Assembly: GCA_903881085.1 (NCBI GenBank)
Contig: CAIRSA010000221.1
Coordinates: forward strand, 1-64,000
Length of the DNA: 64,000 nt
From: an uncultured Acidobacteriia bacterium
GTDB taxonomy: Bacteria > Acidobacteriota > Terriglobia > Bryobacterales > Bryobacteraceae
Reading direction: 5' to 3'
A program made the position numbers and the translations under genes. Of this stretch, positions 25,598 through 33,919 are shown piece by piece. The first letter of the stretch is position 1. Every line of letters begins with the position of its first letter. The notes beneath the pieces were generated by a model that ran no database searches, was not told the origin of the DNA, and saw nothing but the letters and a program-made list of their open reading frames with translations.

Positions 25598-27471
25598 CCG
25601 AGCCCGGTTTCGATCGCCGCACGCAGCAGTTCAGCAACACTCCAAGCCTGCGCCACGCAGCCTCGCGGAGTGTGCGGAGGGTCACCATCGGCGATCTCCG
25701 CAATCTGGCCGGGACAGGCCTGCCCGGCCACTTCCGCGCACTGGCGAATCCACTTGCGGCATTGCTCTTGTGCCTCCGCCGAACCGCTGTGTACCTTCCA
25801 ATACGCGCTGACAAAGGGGCCCAGCAGCCATGGCCACACAGTGCCCTGATGATAAGCCGAATCACGGCTACGGCCATCGCCTTCGTAGCGCGGACGGTAC
25901 TGTGAGTCGCGCGGCGACAAGCTGCGCAATCCGGCCGGAGTCAGCAGTTCACGCTGTACGGTCTCAACAATCAGCTTGGCTTGTCGCGGTGACACCATCG
26001 AGTGCGGAAGGCTGACGGCGAAAATCTGATTCGGGCGAATCGCTGCATCTCGGATTGCATTGTCGACAACATCGAACAGACATTGATCCGCTTCGTTCCA
26101 GAATTGTGTTAGGAACGATGCGCGCGCGCGTTCGGCCATGGAAGCACATTGTGCGCTGCCCTCCCCATCTAGCGCTGCCATGATGCACAACGCGTTGTAC
26201 CACAGGGCCTGAATCTCAACCGGCTTTCCCTGGCGCGGCGTCACAACCCAATCGCCAACCTTTGCGTCCATCCAGGTTAGCTGCACGCCGGGCTCGCCGG
26301 AATGAAGGAGGCCGTCTGCATCCATGCGGATGCCGTAGCGCGTGCCTCGAACGTGCCAATCGATGATATCCCGCATCGTTGCGTACAGATGTTCGCGAAC
26401 CCACTGCGGATCGTTCAGCCCGTGAATCGCTTGGAAGAACCACAGCGTTGCGTCGACGGTATTGAACTCCGGTTTGTCTCCCGCATCGGGAAAGCGGTTG
26501 GGCAACATGCCCTGATCCACGCTGGCGGCAAACTCCAATAAGATAGCGCGCGCGTCGTCGAGACGGCCGGTGGCTAGCGTTAGGCCGGGCAGCGAAATCA
26601 TGGTGTCGCGGCCCCAGTCGGTGAACCAGTGATAACCGGCGATGATCGTCTTGCCTTCGCCGCGCCGCACCAGAAATTGATCCGCTGCGGTTGTCAATGA
26701 ACGCACCAGCGGATCGCGCGCCTCAGTCAACGTGCGCCGCCGCTCTATCTCTGCGAGCCGCATTTCCGAGGCTTCCGTGACATTGTGCTGCTCAGTGGAC
26801 GCGATGATGGCCGCCTTCCCACCACGGAACCTCAGAACAAACGGCTGGAAGAGATCCTCATGAAAATCCAAGCCGCGCTCCTGTTCGTGCCTGTACTCGA
26901 AGTTGCGATACCAGGCTCCAGTTGCCTCGGCCTCTTCTGCGTCGTGCGCTAAGTGCAGGGCGGGCAATCCCCAGTAAAGTGAGACGGTCGCGGAGCCAGG
27001 TTCCATTGCAACCTCGCGATGAATCGCATTGTTCTCATGCGTCAGGCAGTGATAGTCGCGGAAGGCGATGAGCGGCCGCACTTCCAGTTCGCAGGCTGCG
27101 TCACTCACGGAGTATTCAATGACAACGGTGTTTTCTCCGTGCACAAGAAGCACGCACTTTTCGACGCGCACTCCGCCGGCCTCGAAGACAAAAACAGGAA
27201 ACGGGTCTCTGCGGAATTCCACCAGGTGGTCGAACCCTTGCGGATGTACCGCGCCGGGATACTGATTAGCCGAAAGCGCATAGCGAACGCCGCCTACTAC
27301 CAGCGTCTCTTCCAGTTTCGACAACAGTACGGTGCGGCCTGCTGGCGGATGAAGTGCAGCCACCAACAGTCCGTGATAGCGGCGCGTATTGATGCCGCTG
27401 ACTGTCGACGACGCATACCCGCCAAGGCCGTTGGTTTCCAGCCACTCCTGCTGCAACTGCGATTCATTCAT
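25594..27471 (-). CDS. Amylo-alpha-1,6-glucosidase-type glycogen debranching enzyme
   Basis: A 625-residue protein with the N-terminal domain of bacterial glycogen debranching enzymes (WLETNGLGGYASSTVSGINT, then RRYHGLLVAAL) and the C-terminal (alpha/alpha)6 barrel (GYHWFTDWGRDTMISLPGL, RFPDAGD, DATLWFF). It would cleave alpha-1,6 branches in glycogen or related glucans. There is no signal peptide, so it is cytoplasmic. No glycogen synthase or phosphorylase is near it in the window. Confidence 0.9.
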   Translation of the reverse strand: MNESQLQQEWLETNGLGGYASSTVSGINTRRYHGLLVAALHPPAGRTVLLSKLEETLVVGGVRYALSANQYPGAVHPQGFDHLVEFRRDPFPVFVFEAGGVRVEKCVLLVHGENTVVIEYSVSDAACELEVRPLIAFRDYHCLTHENNAIHREVAMEPGSATVSLYWGLPALHLAHDAEEAEATGAWYRNFEYRHEQERGLDFHEDLFQPFVLRFRGGKAAIIASTEQHNVTEASEMRLAEIERRRTLTEARDPLVRSLTTAADQFLVRRGEGKTIIAGYHWFTDWGRDTMISLPGLTLATGRLDDARAILLEFAASVDQGMLPNRFPDAGDKPEFNTVDATLWFFQAIHGLNDPQWVREHLYATMRDIIDWHVRGTRYGIRMDADGLLHSGEPGVQLTWMDAKVGDWVVTPRQGKPVEIQALWYNALCIMAALDGEGSAQCASMAERARASFLTQFWNEADQCLFDVVDNAIRDAAIRPNQIFAVSLPHSMVSPRQAKLIVETVQRELLTPAGLRSLSPRDSQYRPRYEGDGRSRDSAYHQGTVWPWLLGPFVSAYWKVHSGSAEAQEQCRKWIRQCAEVAGQACPGQIAEIADGDPPHTPRGCVAQAWSVAELLRAAIETGLG

Positions 27472-27501
27472 GACGTTCTCATCTAACCACAGCTGCCAGC
27501 G

Positions 27502-27933
27502 CTATTTGTGCAACCCCGGCCAGTTCCTATTTGCTTCTGCTATGCGCTGCCCCACATCCTTCTCCCATTTGTGTTGAATGTCTTTGCTGTAGTTCAGATA
27601 CAGTTTGCCCTCGATGATCTTCCATACTTCGGGGTCGATGGAAGCCGTGGAGCCCTTGCTCACAGCCCAGGCGCAATAACCGCCATACTGGGGCGCGAAT
27701 TTTTCCGGCGCGGAGACAAACTGATTGCGGTCTTCATTGTTGACGAAGAGCCACTTTGCACCCATCCATTCGAACGCCAGTTCGGCCTTGCCCTTCACTG
27801 GCATGCTTTGTTTGAAGTACGCCACGGGGTCATAACCTTTAATCGCGATGCCCGATCTGTCGTGGTTCACTGGCTCAACCGGCGAGGCCGCAAACGAGGC
27901 GGCGGCAAGTGTGAATAGCAGGAATTGTTTCAT
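27502..27933 (-). CDS. Exported YHS-domain protein
   Basis: The 143-residue product from the ATG at 27933 starts with a signal peptide (KQFLLFTLAAASFAAS). The YHS domain is seen in GYDPVAYFKQSMPVKGKAEL through PQYGGYCAWAVSKG. YHS domains occur in metal-linked proteins and may bind copper or other metals, but this one has only one cysteine in the core. An upstream start at 28005 is possible but would run into the divergent SDR promoter. It is divergent from the SDR at 28018. Confidence 0.8.
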   Translation of the reverse strand: MKQFLLFTLAAASFAASPVEPVNHDRSGIAIKGYDPVAYFKQSMPVKGKAELAFEWMGAKWLFVNNEDRNQFVSAPEKFAPQYGGYCAWAVSKGSTASIDPEVWKIIEGKLYLNYSKDIQHKWEKDVGQRIAEANRNWPGLHK

Positions 27934-28017
27934 GGCCGTTACATCCGGCGCAACCCTGGAAATATTCCTGAAGATTGGTGGAATATTCAGGTGCCATCGC
28001 GTCATAGAATTGGAGAC

Positions 28018-28818
28018 ATGCTTAGACTACAAGGCAAAAACGTACTCATCACCGGCGCATCTTCGGGAATCGGACAGGCAATCGCCATCCGCTTTGCGAA
28101 AGAGGGCGCCAACGTCGCTATCAACTATCGAAGCGGAGCTCAACAGGCAGAAGAGACTCTTGAGCTAGCCAAGGCCGCCCGCGGCGGCGCGGAGGGCAAG
28201 CAGTTCACTATTCACGCCGACGTCGCTGATGAGGCGCAGGTTAAAGAGATGTTCGCCAAGACCCTTGAAAATTTCGGCTCGCTCGACGTGCTGATCAACA
28301 ACGCCGGGATTCTAAAGCAAAGTGCCAGTCATGAAGTCGACATCGCGGATTTTGACCGCGTGCTTGCCGTCAACCTGCGTGGTCCATTCCTGTGTTCGCG
28401 CGAGGCGATCCGTCACTTTCTCACGCGCGGCGGCGGCGCGATCGTCAATAATTCCAGCGTCCACGAAATTATACCCAAGCCGAAGTACGCCGGCTACTCT
28501 GTCAGCAAAGGCGGCATGGAGAACCTGACGCGTTCGCTGGCGCTTGAGTATGCAGACCGCGGCATCCGCGTGAATGCCGTGGGCCCGGGTGCGATTGAAA
28601 CCCCGATGAACAAGGCTTGGATCGACAATCCAAAGGCCCGTGGCGAAGTGGAGAGCCACATCCCCATGGGGCGTGCGGGCAAGTCCGATGAGATCGCGGC
28701 GGTATTCGCATTCCTCGCGTCGGACGAAGCTTCGTACATTACGGGGCAGACATTGTTTGCCTGTGGCGGCTTAACGCTGTTCCCGGAATTTCGTGTTGAC
28801 TGGTCTACGGGAGAATAA
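28018..28818 (+). CDS. Short-chain dehydrogenase/reductase (glucose 1-dehydrogenase-like)
   Basis: A classical SDR of 266 residues. The cofactor motif is TGASSGIG, with the NNAG motif in LINNAGI and the catalytic YSVSK; the serine is in NNSSVHE. GAG lies just before the ATG at 28018 (LRLQGKNV). It would oxidise or reduce a hydroxyl group with NAD(P). The substrate is unknown, and the glucose 1-dehydrogenase similarity is by pattern only. It is followed after nine bases by a second SDR. Confidence 0.9.
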   Translation: MLRLQGKNVLITGASSGIGQAIAIRFAKEGANVAINYRSGAQQAEETLELAKAARGGAEGKQFTIHADVADEAQVKEMFAKTLENFGSLDVLINNAGILKQSASHEVDIADFDRVLAVNLRGPFLCSREAIRHFLTRGGGAIVNNSSVHEIIPKPKYAGYSVSKGGMENLTRSLALEYADRGIRVNAVGPGAIETPMNKAWIDNPKARGEVESHIPMGRAGKSDEIAAVFAFLASDEASYITGQTLFACGGLTLFPEFRVDWSTGE

Positions 28819-28827
28819 GGAGTCAGT

Positions 28828-29511
28828 ATGCAATTGAATGGAAAGATCGCGCTCATTACCGGCGCAAACGGTGGTCTTGGCAATGCCGTGACCACCGCGT
28901 TTCTGGACGCTGGGGCGCGGGTCATCGGCGTTTCGCGCTCGATCAAAGATTCTGACTTCGCGCACCCTGCCTTCTCTGCCATCGCGGCCGAGATCGCAGA
29001 TAGTGCTGGCGCGCGTGACTTGTCCGCCCGCGCGGGCCGCGTCGACATCTTCGTTCACCTGGTTGGAGGTTTCACCGGCGGCAAGCCGGTTCATGAGACT
29101 AACGATACGGACCTGGAACGTATGCTCGATCTGAACTTGCGCACGGCGTTCTATCTGCTGAAAGCGTTTCTGCCAGGCATGCGCGAACAGGGCTCGGGAC
29201 GCGTGCTAGCCATCGCCAGCCGCGCCGCGATTGAGCCGGCGGCGATGGCGGGTGCGTATTCAGCATCGAAGGCGGCGCTGGTGTCGTTGGTCCAAACCGT
29301 GGCACGCGAAAATAAGGATCACGGCATCACTGCGAATGTGCTGTTGCCCGGCTCGATGGACACGCCTGCGAATCGCGCGGGCAATCCTGGCGGTGATTTT
29401 TCAAAGTTCGTCTCACCGCAGCAGGTGGCGGCAATGCTGGTGCATCTCGCCTCGGATTCGGCTTCAAATATTAATGGCGCGGCCATTCCGATTTACGGAG
29501 GCGACTTGTAG
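28828..29511 (+). CDS. Short-chain dehydrogenase/reductase
   Basis: A 227-residue SDR with TGANGGLG at the cofactor site, a HLVGGF segment in place of NNAG, and the catalytic YSASK with its serine in IASRAA. AGGAG precedes the ATG by seven bases. It is somewhat shorter than usual. It is just upstream of the membrane redox genes beginning at 29516, so it may be read with them. Substrate unknown. Confidence 0.88.
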   Translation: MQLNGKIALITGANGGLGNAVTTAFLDAGARVIGVSRSIKDSDFAHPAFSAIAAEIADSAGARDLSARAGRVDIFVHLVGGFTGGKPVHETNDTDLERMLDLNLRTAFYLLKAFLPGMREQGSGRVLAIASRAAIEPAAMAGAYSASKAALVSLVQTVARENKDHGITANVLLPGSMDTPANRAGNPGGDFSKFVSPQQVAAMLVHLASDSASNINGAAIPIYGGDL

Positions 29512-29515
29512 GCAT

Positions 29516-29695
29516 ATGGCTGAATGGATCGCGTTTTTGTTGATGGTTTATGGCGGTGCAGGCCTTCTGTTTGGCCTGCTGTTTGTGAGCCGGGCGATTC
29601 ATAGTGGCACTTTGGGATTTCGCATCATCATCCTTCCAGCCGCAGCCGCGTTATGGCCGCTGCTGGCCATGCGATGGGCGGCGGGACGTTTATGA
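29516..29695 (+). CDS. Membrane microprotein, first of redox operon
   Basis: A 59-residue protein that I think is real because it is tightly coupled: it starts five bases after the SDR stop and its TGA overlaps the next ATG. It has two predicted membrane helices (about 4-24 and 33-52) and ends in basic residues. I do not recognise a family. It could be a small subunit of the membrane complex encoded downstream. Confidence 0.65.
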   Translation: MAEWIAFLLMVYGGAGLLFGLLFVSRAIHSGTLGFRIIILPAAAALWPLLAMRWAAGRL

Positions 29696-29835
29696 TTCAA
29701 CCACTGCGGCGCTGGCATTTTCAAATTTGGGTGGCGCTCGCCATTGCTCTGCCGCTGATTGTGGCTGTGGCACTCTGGTTCCGACGCGATACGGTTCTGC
29801 CTAATCCCGGCCTGCATTGGGAGACCGTGCGATGA
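29692..29835 (+). CDS. Single-span membrane microprotein of redox operon
   Basis: A 47-residue protein with one strong membrane helix (WVALAIALPLIVAVALWF) and a polar tail. The start overlaps the preceding stop by four bases and the stop overlaps the ferric reductase start in the same way, which is good evidence that it is translated. No family is recognised. Confidence 0.65.
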   Translation: MIQPLRRWHFQIWVALAIALPLIVAVALWFRRDTVLPNPGLHWETVR

Positions 29836-30803
29836 GCCTCGGATACAAAGCCATTAGTTGGACTCGCGAGAAAAAGAATTACGACATCACGTTGGCCTCG
29901 GGCGTGGTTGCCTATCTTGCGGTGTTCTCTGGCCTGGGCGCCGTGGTGCATCCCGATGCCACCGCGGAAACCCTGTTAATCCGCGGCTTCGGAACACTGG
30001 CTCTGTTTTTGTTGCACGTGATTCTGTGCATTGGTCCGCTATGCCGCTTGGACGCGCGATTCCTGCCGCTGCTCTTTAACCGGCGGCATCTGGGCGTCAC
30101 CATGTTTCTATGCGCGCTGGTGCACGGAGTGTTTTCTCTCATTCAATTTCATGCTTTGGGCGATGTGCCGGCATTGGTCAGTCTTTTCCAGTTGCACTCG
30201 TTTCAATTGCTGGGCTTTCTGGCGTTAATGATCCTGTTCCTGATGGCCGCCACCAGCCATGATTACTGGTTGGCCACACTCACTCCGCGGGCATGGAAGA
30301 GTTTGCACATGATGGTCTACGTCGCTTATGTGCTGCTGATTGGGCACGTCTCGTTTGGCGCGCTGCAATCGGAAACCAGTCCATGGCTTGCGGCGATATT
30401 GTGTGCCGGAGTTGTGGTGGTGACCGGTCTGCATATTTCTGCTGCGAAGCGGGAAGCGGACAAAGACGCAGTGCCCGCGCAGGTCGATGCCGATGGCTTC
30501 CACCTGGCTTGCGACTTGTCGGCCATCCCGGAAAACCAAGCTTACGTCGTCTCCGCCGGTGGCGAGCGCATCGCATTGTTCCGCCATAATGGAAGCGTTT
30601 CGGCTATCTCCAACGTTTGCGCGCATCAGAACGGGCCACTGGGCGAAGGCCGCATCATTGACGGTTGCGTTACCTGTCCGTGGCACGGCTATCAGTATCT
30701 GCCGGAGACAGGACGAGCGCCTGCTCCGTTCACCGAACGGGTGGACATCTACCCGGTGAAAGTGGTGGCGGGGAAAGTGATGGTGCATCCCAAATGCAAA
30801 TGA
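29832..30803 (+). CDS. Ferric-reductase-like membrane domain fused to Rieske [2Fe-2S] domain
   Basis: A 323-residue fusion. The first 220 residues contain about six membrane helices with paired histidines (LLHVILC, ALVHGVFS, QLHSFQLL, SLHMMVY, IGHVSFG) that would hold b-type haem, as in ferric reductases and MsrQ. The last 100 residues are a Rieske domain with the cluster ligands in NVCAHQN and VTCPWHGYQ. Electrons could pass between haem and the [2Fe-2S] cluster across or along the membrane. The start overlaps the microprotein stop and the end overlaps the next gene, both by ATGA. The partner and electron donor are not known. Confidence 0.85.
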   Translation: MSLGYKAISWTREKKNYDITLASGVVAYLAVFSGLGAVVHPDATAETLLIRGFGTLALFLLHVILCIGPLCRLDARFLPLLFNRRHLGVTMFLCALVHGVFSLIQFHALGDVPALVSLFQLHSFQLLGFLALMILFLMAATSHDYWLATLTPRAWKSLHMMVYVAYVLLIGHVSFGALQSETSPWLAAILCAGVVVVTGLHISAAKREADKDAVPAQVDADGFHLACDLSAIPENQAYVVSAGGERIALFRHNGSVSAISNVCAHQNGPLGEGRIIDGCVTCPWHGYQYLPETGRAPAPFTERVDIYPVKVVAGKVMVHPKCK

Positions 30804-31417
30804 AACGTATCGTCGCGCTTCTATTCGTTATTGGCATGGGCGTTGCCGCGGCTCTCATGACCGCTCAACATCCATTTGCGAAAGTGCTGTTCGAGTTTGA
30901 ACAATACCGCGATTACGAAGGCGTTCTTGCGGACTGGCCGCAGCCAACTCTGATTACCAAGGACGACCGGTACCTGTTGGTTAGTCCCGGCAAGCATGGC
31001 TTTGCATCGGCTTACGCGGGGCGCATCGTCAGATTGAAAGGCTCCTTGATCCGGCGCGGCTCGGACTCGATGTTGGAGGTGGTCCCCGAATCGGTGCAAC
31101 CCCAAGGCGAGGCAACCGCGCCGCCCAAACCAATGGCACTGGGCAGCTTCACGCTGCAAGGCGAAATTGTCGATAGCAAGTGCTTCCTTGGCGTCATGAA
31201 TCCGGGCAGCGGGACGGTTCACCATGACTGCGCGGTGCGCTGCATCAGCGGCGGCATTCCTGCGGCTTTCCTGGTGAGGGATGCCGCGGGTGTTTCGCGC
31301 GTTTTGCTACTTGACGGCATGAGCAAAGAGGCGATCCTCGCTCATGTTGCAGCGCCAATCACGCTTCATGGCCAAGTGCGCCAGGTTGGCAAAACGCTGA
31401 TTTTAACCGTGGAATAA
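30800..31417 (+). CDS. Membrane-anchored Cys/His-rich protein of redox operon
   Basis: A 205-residue protein. The ATG at 30800 overlaps the ferric-reductase stop (ATGA); a second ATG is six bases earlier. The N-terminus is a signal or anchor helix (MKRIVALLFVIGMGVAAAL). Near the middle a GEIVDSKCF segment is followed by VHHDCAVRCISGGIP, giving a C...HH-x-C-x3-C cluster that could bind metal or a redox cofactor. I recall homologs next to Rieske genes in Acidobacteriota but no named function. It may be the periplasmic partner of the reductase. Confidence 0.7.
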   Translation: MKRIVALLFVIGMGVAAALMTAQHPFAKVLFEFEQYRDYEGVLADWPQPTLITKDDRYLLVSPGKHGFASAYAGRIVRLKGSLIRRGSDSMLEVVPESVQPQGEATAPPKPMALGSFTLQGEIVDSKCFLGVMNPGSGTVHHDCAVRCISGGIPAAFLVRDAAGVSRVLLLDGMSKEAILAHVAAPITLHGQVRQVGKTLILTVE

Positions 31418-31448
31418 ACGGTGTCTGCGCCTGGATACAGTGGGCGTG

Positions 31449-31862
31449 ATGAACACCTCAAAATCTTTCAGAATCGCAAGCTGGGTGCTGCGCTTAGCCG
31501 TAGCCGTTATCCTGCTTCAGACGCTCTTCTTCAAGTTCACGGCCGCCAAAGAATCGGTCTACATCTTTTCCACGCTTGGTCTGGAGCCGTGGGGCCGGAT
31601 CGGCTCGGGCGTGGCTGAATTGATTGCCTCCGTTTTGATCCTGATGCCATCCACCATTGCTGTTGGCGCGCTGTTGTCGTTGGGTGTCATCAGCGGTGCA
31701 ATCGTTAGCCATCTGACGAAACTGGGAATCGCACTACCCGCTGTCGGCGACAACGGAGAACTGTTTGCGCTTGCGGTGGCCGTCTTTATTGGCTCGGCTG
31801 TGCTGTTGGCGATGCATCGGGCGCAGTTGTTCTTGCTGGTGAAGCGGTTCGCAAACGCGTGA
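31449..31862 (+). CDS. DoxX-family membrane protein
   Basis: A 137-residue protein with four predicted membrane helices. The RLAVAVILLQTLFFKF start and the SGVAELIASVLILMP motif are typical of the DoxX/DoxD family, which is found in quinone- and thiol-linked membrane systems. The ATG at 31449 follows the preceding stop by about 30 bases, so it is likely part of the same transcript. Its exact role is unknown. Confidence 0.8.
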   Translation: MNTSKSFRIASWVLRLAVAVILLQTLFFKFTAAKESVYIFSTLGLEPWGRIGSGVAELIASVLILMPSTIAVGALLSLGVISGAIVSHLTKLGIALPAVGDNGELFALAVAVFIGSAVLLAMHRAQLFLLVKRFANA

Positions 31863-31988
31863 TCTGGAGGCGTTCGCACGCCGCCGCTTCAACGTGCCCG
31901 CCCAATGTTTTTACGCTGCCTTAACAAAACCGGGCCTACTTTTTACCGTCGCTTTCCGATTCCTGTGGTCTCATTGGTAGAGGCCATC

Positions 31989-33902
31989 ATGAAACCATCT
32001 GCACAGCTACTCCTCGCGACAATCACGATCGCTTCTGCCCTGGCTCAGCCGCCTGGCGGACCTGGCGGCGGTCAAAGCGGAGACGGCATCTGGCGCCGCA
32101 ACGCCTACTACGGGGAACTACTCACGTTCGATGCCTGCGTCGGCCACCAACCCGGTAATGGATCGTACCACTATCACGCTTCGCCGCAATGTCTGCGCGC
32201 ACAACTCAACGACAACTTGCAGATTGTTCGCACATCGCGAAATGGCTCTAATTATGCGGAGCTGGCCTCGGGGTGGCATCATTCACCGATTTTGGGCTGG
32301 GCTCCGGATGGGTATCCGATCTATGGCCCCTACGGCTATTCCAGCGCCACGGATCCGAAGAGCCCCATCAAGCGCATAAAATCAGGTTTCCGATTACGTC
32401 CCATCACGCGTCGCACTTCTTTGCCTGACTGGTCGCTGCCGAATCATAGCGCTGTCTCGCAAACGCTGACATCATCGCAGTACGGCCCCGACGTTAGCGC
32501 GAACTTTCCGCTGGGCCGCTACGTGGAGGATTACGAGTGGGCGTCCGGAGTGGGCGACCTGGATCAATACAACGGTCGCCTCACGGTCACTCCCGAATTT
32601 CCCGGAGGCACTTATGCCTACTACGTGACAGTCGACGACTCGGGTACGCCTGCGTTCCCGTTCGTGATTGCAGGCCAATATTACGGCACCGTCGGCAGCG
32701 CATTCAATGCCACGGTTCCATCCACCGCGGTGGACTACTTCAATTCCGGAACGGTCACCGCAGCGCCTGCCAAGCCCGCGCTGAACTCCTGGTCGACCAC
32801 GTATTCCACGCAGTTTGCGAAGGTGGTTTCTGCGTTTGATCCATCGGCGGGACCATCTACCACTTGGCCGGGGACCAACAACATCGGTGTCCGCACATCG
32901 GGTTCAGTTACAACGCCTGCACTGGCTGAAGCGCAGCGCATCCGCTACACCGACTCTACCGTTTACTTCACATCGAACGGCATCGCTGGACACACCATGG
33001 GGCCATGGTTCAGCGCCGATATGACCGCCGGCATTTTCGTGAACTTCCCCAGCAGCATATCGACTACCTTCCAGGTTTCGTTGACTCCCGCAGTTGCCAC
33101 CACACGCACCTCAACCGGCATGGGATCGCAGGGCATGTGGGTCAACGGAGTGGTGCTGTTCAACTTTCTTGACGGGGCAACCTACACCAATAGCACCGGC
33201 GCTGACTCGCAGGCCGGCAACACGCCCGCACTGGATGCTGCCGTCACCTCGGCCGCATCATTGGAGCAAGGGCCGCAAGCCCCCGGCTCTATCGCCTCTG
33301 CCTTCCCGCTGTTCTTTTCTGTACTTGCCACCTCCACCGCGAGTGCAACGTCGGCCGATTGGCCGCTCACTCTGGGCGGCGCGTCCATTAGCGTGACCGA
33401 TTCGGCCGGAACGAGTTCACCAGCAAAGATTGCTTATGCTTCGCCAACGCAGATCAACTTCCTGATGCCAACCGGCTTGGCCAGCGGCGCGGGAACGGTC
33501 ACCATCACCGCGGGCACCAACGCCATCACATCGAAGATCAACATCCAACCTGTTTACCCGAATCTCTTCATGGCCAATGCTAGCGCGCTTGCCGCAGGCA
33601 CTGTTGCCCGGTTGCATAATGGCGTGGCCACGAACGAAGCACTCAGCGGCCCGGTCGCCCTCAACGGCGATCAGGTCTATCTGGTTCTTTATGGCTCCGG
33701 GCTTGGCTTTGCAACCTCCGCCACAGCAACCATCGGAGGAGTGGATGCCACGGTTTATTACGCCGGGCCACAGGGCACGTACTCGGGACTCGATCAGTAC
33801 AACATCCTCATCCCTGCGTCGCTGGCGGGGAAGGGGAAGGTGGATGTGATTGTAAAGGCCGGCGGCAAATCGTCGAACCCGGTCAACGTCGTAATTCAGT
33901 AA
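31989..33902 (+). CDS. Secreted YHYH-domain protein with TIGR03437-type C-terminal domain
   Basis: A 637-residue exported protein; the signal peptide covers about residues 1-20. The YHYH motif is intact (Y60-H61-Y62-H63 in NGSYHYHASPQC), preceded by FDACVGHQPG, and is followed by HSPILGWAPDGYPIYGPYGY. The last 230 residues contain the Ig-like domain seen in many Solibacter secreted proteins, ending in GPQGTYSGLDQYN and KVDVIVKAGGKSSNPVNV. The YHYH domain has no proven activity; its histidines suggest metal binding. The gene is the first of three paralogs in a row. Confidence 0.85.
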   Translation: MKPSAQLLLATITIASALAQPPGGPGGGQSGDGIWRRNAYYGELLTFDACVGHQPGNGSYHYHASPQCLRAQLNDNLQIVRTSRNGSNYAELASGWHHSPILGWAPDGYPIYGPYGYSSATDPKSPIKRIKSGFRLRPITRRTSLPDWSLPNHSAVSQTLTSSQYGPDVSANFPLGRYVEDYEWASGVGDLDQYNGRLTVTPEFPGGTYAYYVTVDDSGTPAFPFVIAGQYYGTVGSAFNATVPSTAVDYFNSGTVTAAPAKPALNSWSTTYSTQFAKVVSAFDPSAGPSTTWPGTNNIGVRTSGSVTTPALAEAQRIRYTDSTVYFTSNGIAGHTMGPWFSADMTAGIFVNFPSSISTTFQVSLTPAVATTRTSTGMGSQGMWVNGVVLFNFLDGATYTNSTGADSQAGNTPALDAAVTSAASLEQGPQAPGSIASAFPLFFSVLATSTASATSADWPLTLGGASISVTDSAGTSSPAKIAYASPTQINFLMPTGLASGAGTVTITAGTNAITSKINIQPVYPNLFMANASALAAGTVARLHNGVATNEALSGPVALNGDQVYLVLYGSGLGFATSATATIGGVDATVYYAGPQGTYSGLDQYNILIPASLAGKGKVDVIVKAGGKSSNPVNVVIQ

Positions 33903-33919
33903 TATCGAAGGATTCAACT

